This document shows positions 22,001-34,600 of a stretch of DNA of 64,000 bases, piece after piece. The DNA lies in contig OX421507.1 of assembly GCA_949126835.1 (NCBI GenBank), positions 30,635,382 to 30,699,381 of the forward strand, read 5' to 3'. A program made the translations under genes and the position numbers. The notes beneath the pieces were generated by a model. The model did not search any database. It saw only the letters and a program-made list of their open reading frames with translations, and was not told the DNA's origin. Position 1 is the first letter of the stretch, and every line of letters begins with the position of its first letter. The DNA is from Anisus vortex (lineage: Eukaryota; Mollusca; Gastropoda; Planorbidae).

Positions 22001-22620
22001 AGGCAGTTCTGTAACATGGGAGATTGAAACCACAAAATTAGAAAAGTGATATACAAGTTTTGTTAAACAAGTTTTCAAAGGGTTTTTCTATTGTACTAGT
22101 AGTCATGCCCGTCAAAATGACGCAGAAAAAAAATATCTCCAGTTTGTTATGCTAATGAGAGAAGTAAACAAAAAGAAATAACAAAAAAAAACTTTAGTGA
22201 GAACTTTTCTTTCGGTATTTAGTTTTAGTTCTTTTTTATTGTTTACCTGGCCCTGGAACATGCATATGTTGGCTTGACTTCTTATTAATATTATTAAACT
22301 CACAATAATACTATCAAAAACAAACAAAAAAAAGATGCACAAATACCAAACTATAAAAAGGTTATAATTTTAAAAAAAGGAGATGATATTTCGCATAACA
22401 AGAAAATTCAGTTCCGAACAAAAAATTATTTGAAAGCAAGGGAAGGACCAAACAACACATAATTTAAAAGCTTGTGAAAAGGAAATCAATCTGTTTTTTT
22501 TAATGGCGTTCCAGTTTATAACTTTAACTCATTAGTAAAACATTATTTTAAAAAATAAATTAAGGAATGAAGCAATATGGTTAAAATAAAAAAAAATTCT
22601 TTTGGAGAACCTTTCCAATT

Positions 22621-22651
<31 letters not shown>

Positions 22652-25600
22652 AACAAACTCACTGTAATTATATATATTACAAACTACATTGCCCAGCGTT
22701 GCTTGGGTAAAAAAAAAACAGAAAAAAGTTTGAAAAAAAAATTGTCTAAAAAAAAAAGTATAGTCTAACTGGAGAAACGAACTCGGGTCGCCCGCATAGC
22801 AGTCCGCTACGTTTACCACAGAGCTATCGAAGGCACCTGTCCGATGTGAAAATTATTAGAAAGCATATAGGGCTAGGCCTAAATAGATCAGTGACACAAA
22901 CTCACGTGATTTCAAATTGACCAATGGGGATCCGTATGGGGACATTTATATATATAGATGTTAGAAACTCCACTAGCCACACTTTGTATCATTAGGGAAG
23001 AAAAACATGAAATTTCATCTACTGTTATATACAGGACTTTTTTTGCCTAGCTATAATATAAAGTAAAGTTCTTTTTGGACCAAACTGATCATAGGGCCTG
23101 TGAAGCAGCATTCTGAGCATTCACCAGTTGCTGTGGGCTGGGCATACTAGGGTGATTGTGTGGCCTAACTGCCTTTACTTAACCCCAACTAAAGTCAAGT
23201 ACCCTTCAGAGCTGGGTAGGCTCAGGGACACCCGCCAGGCCAGAGAACAAATCCTAACCTTTACCAGGATTTGAACCCAGGACCTTCAATACGCCAGGCA
23301 AACGCACAGCCCACTTGTACACCGTGCCCTGGTGCAATACTATAATTTTTAAAATGATACATATAAAGTTAAACAAAAAATCATCGTTGTTATGATGTGT
23401 CAACAGCACATTGGGTTTTAAACAATATGACTAAGGAACAGAACTGGGTGGGCCTTAGAAAAGTGATTATAAAAGTCAACGCAGTGTTTTTTCTAGAGGG
23501 GAGAATGGGGGAGCTGAAGGTTTAAGTTAAAATGAGTTTCTCCCTAAAAGTTCCATAATCCATACTCACCAGATGCCATTGTGTACTGAGGTTTTCTGGG
23601 ATTCTTCTCCACATCTAACAATTCATCTAATACCTGGACAATAAAAATAGGAATTAGTGAGCAACCATTGAAGAACCAGATGGTGCACAGATAGACGACC
23701 TAGTGAATTGTGGGCAATGTTTGATAAGTTGTTGTAAGGATTGGATTGGTGTACTATGATATGCAAATACTTAATATTTAACTTGTTCAATAAGTGCATG
23801 AAAGGGGGGCAACCAGGAAGTGAGTGTATGACTTCATGTTAGTTACTAATAAAATAGGCTTAGAGATAAGTTTAGTTTCAAAGCGACTGTGGAGGAAAGA
23901 ACTCCTGTTGGACTGGGAATGCGATAGAGTCTTGAGAATTGGTGTAGGTGCCTTGGGAGACGTGGCTGTTATAATCTATATATTACATGATGATTAAAAC
24001 GATTGACCCAAGCACTGTGTATGTTATCATTGAAAGTTCCAGTTCAAGTTGTTATTATAATACATATTATGGTACATATTATGGTTGAAGTATTCTACAT
24101 GAAAAGAACTAATTTGGCTCACCGTTAAGTCCTCCTTGCCTTGAGCGATGAGGAAGAGAACAGAGACTATACACCTGATCTGATGCCACAGAAAGGCTTG
24201 ACCAACTACCGTCAGTTCACACATAGAGTAGCCTTGTTTGCTGGAGAGCAGAGACAATACAAACAACAATAACAAAAACTCTCATATTCTTTCACTTACA
24301 GTTATTTGTATTGCAACAAACACAATGAAAGTTCAGAGTGAATTTAACATTGAGCAACAAAATCATAGGTAGAGCCCATTTGTAATGTAAGATGACAGAT
24401 ATTATTCTCTAGGGTAAATAATGTTTTTTCATTACATCAAAGGATGTAGAACTAATTGATAATCTCAAAATTTTATGAAAAAAAACAACATAAGACAGTG
24501 CAAATAAATGTAGTATTTACTAAATTAATATAGCAATAAAACAGTAGGGCTCTAAACATGTATAAGGAAGGTAAATATTAAAATAATGTATTTTTAAATG
24601 TGTTTTTTTTAAATGTATTCATAGAATTTGTCTGTCTGAACTTGTCCATAACTCCATCTACAGTTTAAGGTGAGATTTTAATATAACATGTTATATAATA
24701 TGGTACGACTGGGACTTGTGGTTAGTCTTGATGAAAATTTTTAAATGTAATGTATATTGTCCGACCAAATTGATCCATGGGGCCAGTCAAGCAACATTCA
24801 CCAGTTTCCTAGTGCATACTAGAGGATTGTTTGGCCAGCACATTACCCTGCCACCTTTACTTTACCCCAACTTAAGTCAGGTGCCCATCAGCACTGAGTA
24901 GATTCAAGGACACCCTCTGCACCTTTGAACCATGTCTAGCCTTCATCAGGATTCAAACCCAAGACCTTAAAATGCCATCTTATGGAATTCTGAGATTTTA
25001 TAATATGGTGTCGAATTTTACTATTAACGAGATATTGCGCACACTTTACAAAACTATTGCTATTGACCCCCAGATATCTTGCTTGTGTCTAAATAAATCA
25101 CACTGACATAGATAAAGACAATTAAGTTTAGTCAACTTATTGAGTTTATAAAACATGCAATGCATCATGCTTACCATTCTTCCAAAACAGAAACATCGGC
25201 TCTCAAAATTTTCCTGGTAAAATTCACAACACCGTTACCGACGTCCATTTTGCACAGGTTGCGGAAATCGTGTTCACCAACCAATTTCGAGGCTGCTTCA
25301 TTCATGAGCTGAAAATAAAAATGGGGAATCATATCCAGTTGTCCAATTAAATTCAGTTGCAGAATTGGATGCTTTTTTTTTTTAATTGATTAACTGATGC
25401 CTATAGATACCAGTGATATATTCAAAACTAAATTAAAAGTTACAAAGTTACTTAACAAACAAACAATAGTATAAACTAACTTTATTAATGACAAGTTATA
25501 AACTACTAACTTCAATATCCAAGTTTGCCTTGGGGAAATAATACTTGTAGGTACGTCTCTTACAGCTGAACCTTGAAATAAAAGAAGAAAACATTTTTAC

Positions 25601-28600
25601 TCTTCATCTCTAGCACTAGCAATCACAAGGCACTGGATTTTTCATTTACAAGGATGTTACTGGTCAAATAGTTGACGTAGACCATAGACGTGAGCTGGGG
25701 TGAAGTTAGAGAGGCATTAAAAACCATGAACTGGGCAACTGTAGGGTGGACTGCTCTAACTTCGACCAGTTTCTAACTTCAACCGATTTCTCTATAGGGC
25801 GCAGAAAAAAAAATCTAAAAAAATAACGATTATGATTGCTTAATACATTTTTATTTTTATCATCTCGCGATTGAAAGGCAGAAAAAGTAATCTAAAAATA
25901 TAATGACTATTTTTAGCCGTTTTAGCGGACGGCACCGTCTAACAGAGGCTTACACTGCGACCTTTGTCTTTTTTGGACCTATGCGGAGTATGCGTTGATT
26001 TTCTAGTTTTTCTGATTATACAGTGTATCGCTTCACAATGCTTGAAACATTAGTTTTTTATGTTATTTATTTGTTTAAAAAATATATATAGCAAAGAAAT
26101 AGGCTAAACTACATATTGTTTTTTTAGTTAGCCTTTGAAAAATATTTTTTTTATAAAAAAAAAAAAGAAAAACAAAGCGGTCGAAGTTAAAACCATAAAA
26201 TGTATACCTCGCTCTAACTTCGACCAGCGCAAAAACTCTATTTTAGACCTATCTATATAGACCTATATATCACAATTATGGCCTACGTAGTACTGTGCAT
26301 GTAATTAATACAAACTGGCTAGTGAAATCTCCTTTAAAATTATAAGTATTTAGTTTAGATAAATAGTTGTAGATTTTAAAACGTTATTGTTTAAAATAAC
26401 ATTTCTCTGAGGCTATTTTAATGAGCGGTCGAAGTTAGCAATCAGCTGGTCGAAGTTAGAGCAACCCCGGTCGAAGTTAGCAATCAGCTGGTTGAAGTTA
26501 GAGCAACCCCGGTCGAAGTTAGCAATCAGCTGGTCGAAGTTAGAGCAACCCCGGTCGAAGTTAGATACATATAATAAAGCTTGGGGGGTAGGGAAACTAG
26601 GGGACTTTTTTTTTGTATTCCTTAAAACTATTGGCTAAAAAGTTTAGTACCCATCCAATCAGCATAAAGAACACGAAACAACGGTGAAAAAATAAAATCG
26701 CAATCATGATTGGTTGCCGATTTATAGCGAAAAGAAAAACGAGATTGTTGCCGTTCATAATTTAATCGGTCGAAGTTAGAGCAGTTTACTCTATTTTACT
26801 GAGATGTGCTAAGAAAGTTAACAAGGGAGGTAAGTGGTTTGGAAAGGACAATCCACTACGAGGTTGTCTACCTTTTAGATAATTTTTTTTAGAGATTTTA
26901 TTTTTTATTTGTTTTCAGTAGGGATTCTTCATTGTGAAGTAAGAGAAAATATATAATTGACAGAAGATGACATATAACAAGTAGAGTATCCCATGGGACC
27001 AAATTGATTCATGGGGGCGTGTGAAGCAGCATTCACCAGTTTTCTGTGCCCACGGCATTACTAGGAGATTGTGTGGCCAGCTGCCTTTACTTAAAGACAG
27101 GTACCCATCAAAGCTGGTTAAACTCAGGGACACCCTCCAGACCCGAGAACAAAACCCAGCCCTCGCCAGGATTAAAACCCAGGACCTTCAGTAAGCCAGG
27201 TGAACCCCTGGCCACTGTGCCGTATAGATTATGTTCAGTTTACTTAAAAGATATGAAATGTGATAGAAAAAACTATTTTGATATATGTACATATATATAT
27301 ATATAGTATTTGTGCAAGTAATAAAACCTCAACAAAATGAAAATGGTGTGCTTTTTATGTATACACTGAGGAGAGACCACGGATCTATTAATAGAATGGA
27401 TAGCACCTCTATAATAAATTTGCATGTGCAAATTGAGGCTAGAATTGATTACACTATCTACGCTATTCACTTATAAGCCATATAATTGAGTCATAGGAAT
27501 AAATCACCTATAAATAGAACAAATCTATAAGATAAAAAGGAAGTAACTTGAAATGTATTTACAGGAAATCTACATTTTATACACAAGTGAAAGTTGCGTG
27601 AAAGTCTAGTGATGTTGGCTTCAAGACTGTAGTTTCCTGGCACAATTCATTCTTTTTATAGATCAGTGGGAGAGACAGAGTACACAATCAAGCAACATGA
27701 CCTATAACAGGGGTCTGCAACCTATGGCACGCGTGCCACACATGTCCAAGAGGTAATTCAAGTCTCTTCTAAAAGAAATAGCAAGATGAATTTTAAAGCT
27801 GTTGGCACCTGAATGAGTTCTACATTGGAACAGTATTATTAGAAGGTTGCCGACCCCTGACCTATAACATAAAGCATGAAACATGAAGAAATATGTCATC
27901 ATTTACCTTGCACTGAAGTCATGGTCCACTGGTGCCCAGGCTAGTACTCTGATCTCTGGGGGAAGTACTTTGTTTAATATATGAACGTAACGAATCTCTG
28001 TGCTGACGTCCCCTGGAGAACGAAATTTAAACACAACATTTTCATGCTAAGACACTCCTGTCTATTTTTATCTTTTATACATTACAGACCCTCCTTATAT
28101 AATAATAATAATAATAATAATAATATTTGTATAGCGCTGCCAACAAACATAATGTAAGCTCAGAGTGCGTTTAACATACAACCAAGAATACGGATATTAC
28201 CCTAGGCCAGGTGACAGAGCTAAATTGATGATTAAAAAAGACAAAACACAAATAAATGTAGTATGACCGACCCAACCCATAAAACAGACAGTAAGTTTTA
28301 AAGCATGTTAAATGTTATCTAAGGTAAATATTGAAATAATGAGTTTTTAAGTTCTGTTTGAAAGTAACAGTAGAGCTTGTTCGCCTCAGTTGAATGGGAA
28401 GTTGATTCCACACCTTCGGACCGGATACTGAGAAGGCTCTAAGGCCAACGGTCGTCAGAGAGAAACGGGGCTCTTCCAGAAGCGATGAGTTTGCAGAACG
28501 AAGTGTTCTTTGCGGGACATAAGGTGTGATTAGTGCCTTGAGATAGGACGGAAACTTGTTAAAAATGCACTGATGGCAAAGTAGCGCCACTTTATACTCA

Positions 28601-31600
28601 ATTCTGGCTTTCACGGGGAGCCAGTGGAGCGAGCGTAGAAGGGCAGTTCCCGAGTCTTTTAGACCTGCACATAACCAAACACGCAGTACTGTTCTGTATT
28701 CGCTGTAGCCTGGCGATTTTGTCATCGGGCAGGCCGGCTAGCAGGGCGTTACAATAGTCGATACGCGAAAGTATCAGAGCGACTGCCAGTGTCTTTGCAG
28801 AATCATTGGACAAATAGGGTCGTATTTGGCCGAGTCTACGCAACTGTAGATATAGACCTCTACACATTTGAGAAATATGCAGGTCGAAAGACAGCGTGGG
28901 ATCCAATAAAACACCAAGATTCCTCACTTTGTTAACAAATGGCACTTGACAGTTTATCACAGTGATAGATTCTGGACCAGTGAATCTGGCCAAATTACTC
29001 TTGGATCCAATTCTGATTATCTCTGTCTTTTCCTCATTCATTTTAAGCCCGTTTCTCCCCGACCACGAATAGACATCGGCGATTGCACAACTGACCTTTG
29101 CAGCGAGTCGGGGGGCCTCAAGTGGGACCGCATGATCGTACAGTTGCGTGTCATCAGCGTAAAAGTGATAAGATAAATCGAACGGTTTGATGACCTGGTC
29201 GAAGATTGTTGCATCCTACTCTAGTCTGAGACTAGTCTTGCATTTTGATTAGTGTTTTAAATTATGTTAAATTACTGGTTTTCCTGGTTTGTTCTGGCAA
29301 CCCATTCCATCCCAGTATGCCACTCGGGAAGAAGAATACTTATATGCATTTATTCTTGCATAAGGGATAATAAAAGTTTTCTTGTCCTTATGTTTATCTT
29401 ACAATGTTAACAGGTTATTATTGTGTTGTATTTCTAAATTAGTATTTAATGCCTAATGTATTATTACTACTTTACTCTTTGCCCTTCTGTCCTCAAGTGT
29501 TTCTAGATTTAGCGATTTAACTATTGTCAGTTGTGAATATTTGCTAGTAATGAACCATGCAGCTCTTTTCTGAATTTGTTCTAATTTGTTAATGCTTTCT
29601 TTAGTTGATGGGTCCCATACAGAGGATGCATATTCTAGTATAGGTCTAACTAATTTCAGATAGCATATTAGTTTTATGTTCTCATTACATTTATAAAAGT
29701 TCCTTATATGAACTCTAATGTTTTGTTATGTTTTTTAATGACTTCATCAATATGTAAGTACTTTGCATTGTTAGTTTGGGTTAGGTCTTTTCCATGAATG
29801 AAGTAGTATGCAATTTTTTGTTTCTTTTTCTTGGCATATGGCTAGTTTGAATTGATGGAAACAAAACATAGAAGTTGGCATTAAAACATCGTTGTTGTCA
29901 GCACCCACCTGATCTAGTATGAGCTGTACCACCTTGTCTGACTTTCACTCCAACACCAGACAGAAGATTGCTTCTCAGATCAAGGGAAATAACCTGTTCA
30001 ATTGGACAAAGCATAAAATGAGATAAATTCAATCATTAAAACTGAAAGTAAGTAAGTAAAATACTCTTTGGTCCGAATTGATCACATGGCCGGTAAAGTA
30101 GCGTTCACCAGTTACTGTGGCCACACCATACTAGCAGACAGTGCCTGGCCGCCTTTACTTTAACTCAACTAATGTCAGGAACCCATCAGAGCTGGGTAGA
30201 CTCAGGGACACCCTTTTGTCAAAAATCCTATATTGTGACAGTGGACATAGTACTGTCTTGACTGCTTTGCTTGAAGTGATCATTACATTTGGTGTGTTAC
30301 TCTTATCCAGCCCCAAACTAGTTTTTCTTTAACTCTTACCTATGATTGTTACAACAAAAACAAACAAATTTTAAAAAATACTTGACAAAGATAGTGAAAC
30401 TAGCAGAACAAGAAATAAGTTTTTTTATATATATTTTAACACACATATTGACATAACTAGAGAGAAACCACAGACCTGTCCAAGGGCGCTGACTCCTTTA
30501 TCTGTTCGTCCACACCTATGGTAGCTGGAAGTCTCTCTGTGAAACAGGCAAATAGTTTACATGTACATAAAATGTCTCAGGTATTCAAACAAAATTGATT
30601 TGACATTAAGTTTACAGACTTTGCTCTGGATAGAAGGTAATTACTTCCTAGGCCCGAAACCCCTTCAGGTCGGCAGAGATAGAATCCAGGCCATTTTGCT
30701 GACTGTCTGGTGTACTAACTGCAGGACAAGCTAATTCTAAAGTTTAAGGGATTAACTCATCCAGCTAAAAAGAAATAAAAAAGAAATACACATCTGCTAA
30801 AGAATGAATTCATCTATTGTTTAGACATACTGCGGTGGACACCATTACATCTGCTAAAGAATGAATTCATCTATTGTTTAGACATACTGCAGTAGACACC
30901 ATTACATCGGCTAAAGAATGAATTCATCTATTGTTTAGACATACTGCAGTGGACACCTATTACATTTGCTAATGAATGAATTCATCTATTGACAAGATAT
31001 ACTGCAATGGACACCATTACATCTGCTAATGAATTAATTCATCTATTGAGAAGACATACTGCAGTGGACACCTATTACATCTGCTAATGAATTAATTCAT
31101 CTATTGAGAAGACATACTGCAATGGACACCATTACATCTGCTAATGAATTAATTCATCTATTGAGAAGACATACTGCAATGGACACCATTACATCTGCTA
31201 ATGAATTAATTCATCTATTGAGAAGACATACTGCAATGGACACCATTACATCTGCTAATGAATTAATTCATCTATTGAGAAGACATACTGCAATGGACAC
31301 CATTACATCTGCTAATGAATTAATTCATCTATTGAGAAGACATACTGTAGTGGACACCATTACATCTGCTAATGAATTAATTCATCTATTGAGAAGACAT
31401 ACTGCAATGGACACCATTACATCTGCTAATGAATTAATTCATCTATTGAGAAGACATACTGTAGTGGACACCTATTACATCTGCTAATGAATTAATTCAT
31501 CTATTGAGAAGTCATACTGCAGTGGACACCTATTACATCTGCTAATGAATTAATTCATCTATTGAGAAGTCATTCTGCAGTGGACACCTATTACCTATTA

Positions 31601-34600
31601 CTAATTACATCTGCTATTTAAAAAAAAGTGAAAATGAGGGACACAGGACCTAACTGCTCAGCTAAGTAAAGTAAAATAAAGTACCCTTCGTACCAAACTG
31701 ATCATAGGGCTGGTGAAGCAGCATTCACCAGTTTCTGTGGCCACTGCATACTAGGGGGTGTGTGGCCAGCACAACGCCCATCCACCGTTACTTTACCCCA
31801 ACTAATGTCAGGTACCGTCAGAGCTTGTTAGACTCAGGGACACCCTCAAGTCCCGGGAAAAAAATCCTAGCCTGCACCAGGATTTGGACCCAGAACCTTC
31901 GGATAGCAAGTCGAATGTGCTGCCGCTGTGCCACCATGCCCTACTGCTCAGCTTAATAGTGCCAATCTGGTTGAATGTTTAACAAGCTAGTGAAGTGTGC
32001 CATGGCCATGTAACCCTATGAGAACATTCAGTACACCGGCCAACCGCCACCGTGCTCCATAATCAGTACCACACAGGTAAAGTATTCTACAGTAAAGTTT
32101 GAATTGTGCATACCTGGATTCAACAAGTCTTGTCTTCAACAGGGCCTCAAACATGGCTGCTTCAATAGTCTTCTCCGTGTCTTCTTGAACAACAAATCCA
32201 TTGTAATCCCAACCAAGGTATGCAATCTTCAGAGCAACATGACGAGTATTGTACCTGTCCAAGAGAGACACAAAGTTTAGAGTATAACTACTATATTATT
32301 TATATAATTTATTTATATAATTTATAATATATACCAAGGACTTTTTTTTAAAGTAGAAAATGAAAAAAAAAAGGTATCAGTGAAGACTTGAACCCAGGTC
32401 CCCCACAACCGGATACACTTGCCACTCAGCTAGGTAGGACACACACAGAAAGTGGGATCTCAAAAGTAAAATATGAGACAGTAAGGCCGTGTGTCTAAAT
32501 GAACCAATCAGGGTCAGAATCCACACACACACAGAGTCTACTTTTTATATATTCAATATGTTGACCAGGCTGTTTGGTATTCCACACATGTGTAATTACT
32601 GTGCCCTCTTGTAGTTTGAATTGTGGGTGCATACTGTTGGATATTTTCTTTATATTTTTTTCTTTCTCAATTCTTTTTTTTCTTTCAGCACACAAAACTT
32701 TTTGTATGGACTACACCAGTTGTCTGCAACCATTTGATAATAGTGTGGCCAAAGTAGGATTACTAATTTATTGAGCGTGCCAACGGCATAAAAGTCACCG
32801 TGCTCTTTTCTTAGACATGGAACTTGAATTGCCTTTGGGAGGGAAGGAGGGGGGTCTTCCCGCGCGCCATTTAAAAATCGCTCCGGCACTCGTGACATAG
32901 GTCACCGACCTTTGGACTACGCCATACGGGCCGATTAGAAAACAATAGACTGGTAGCTCTTACTTTGTAAAATCAAACACTCGCTGCTGTTTCCGGTGAG
33001 AGTGATGAGAGTCTTCTTTCTCTTGCTTGAGTACAATGTTCCTGAGTTGGGTCACGTGGGCCTCCAGCTGCTGGACCCTGTTCACCAGCTCCTGAAAGCA
33101 GGAAACAAAAAGACTGAAGCATAAAAAAACTAAGAAAACATAAAACTAGAATAAAAACTACAATCTCAAACAACTGTTGCAATTAACTAAAAACTATAAC
33201 ATCTAACTTTTGAACTATTGAGGTCGCCACAGATTCATAGGTCCAAAACACTTATGGATAAGAGTAACTTTTTTTTTACTAACACATGGATGTAAACGGG
33301 GTATAGATATACACATTTTTTTAGTGCTTTTTTTCTAGGTAGCCAGTCTGGGTTGTGCAAAGTAAAATATTGTTAGTTCTAGCTAGTCATATAGATGTAG
33401 ACATTTTCTCTTCTATGGACATATTCTTTTAAAACAAGCAAAATAAAAACTGATGTGTCAGTCCGCATAAAGAAATGAATTAGGAAGCAATTTCTTTTTT
33501 TTAAGACTCATCTGTTAATAAGGCAAATGATACTCAGGAATGTACATATAAAATATAAAATAAATAATTTTTTGTTTTGTTTCCAGGCCATGAATTATAA
33601 CTAAGAACTACGAGAATGAAGGGTCTAGTCTTTAACATGAAGTATGGCCAGTGTTTGACCAATGGGCATTTCAAAATTACCAACCCACTTTTGTGGTCTA
33701 TCATTCTTTTTATCCATTTATTTATAGATCTATTTTAACTATTATGAATTCATAACAAACCGTATATATTATACACACAAATTAGTTTGAAATTTACACA
33801 CAAAAAAAAAAAGATTTTTGTAAGTTAAAAGGCTTATAAAGTAATTGATTAAAGTTCTTGTAATATTTGTGTGAATTAATTTTTTATGTTTGCTGCCCCT
33901 TACATTAAACTTTATATTTGTATAGATATATTTTACACCTGTTCTACACCTTTAGACCTAGTAAATCAATTCACCATTCTTGATTAAATTACTTAAATTT
34001 GTTTATGACATTGAGGGTGACAAATAGGCCTAGTCATTATTCCTTACTTCCTGGGCCAGTGTAACACAAGATATGTGCAATAACCAATCCATGATTCTGT
34101 TTATAATATATCATGCATATGATTTAAATAGTGCTAATGATAAGATGCACATACAAACATGCAAAGTGCTAGCTATATTGCACTTCATGCACAAACATGC
34201 AAAGTGCTAGCCATATTGCACTTCATGCACAAACACACACCAAATAATGCACTAAAATCTTACACATGCGTTAAGAAAGTGTTTTTTTTATTATTTTTTG
34301 TTAAAAATCAATCTCCTTAAGTTCTCAAGTTAACGTACCAACCCAGGTGGACAAACCAAGAAGATGTAGCTTACCATTAGGCAGAAAATATTCTGATTAA
34401 ACAATTCAATACTTCCCTACAACACATGTTACATATCAAATAAGCAAAGTACCATTCGGACCAAATTAATCTTTTAGGGGTTGGCAGAGCAGCGTTTCCC
34501 AAGGCTTGCTAAGGGATTGTGTGGCCAGCACAATTCCCAGCCGAGGCCCTAACTTTACCCCAACTAGTTTCAGGTACCCATCAGAGATGGGTAGACTCAG

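Noticed and set aside
31104..31487. 127-codon + strand frame with 19-residue repeats
   Set aside because: By-product of the 57-bp minisatellite in a PUS3 intron; the unit length is a multiple of three.
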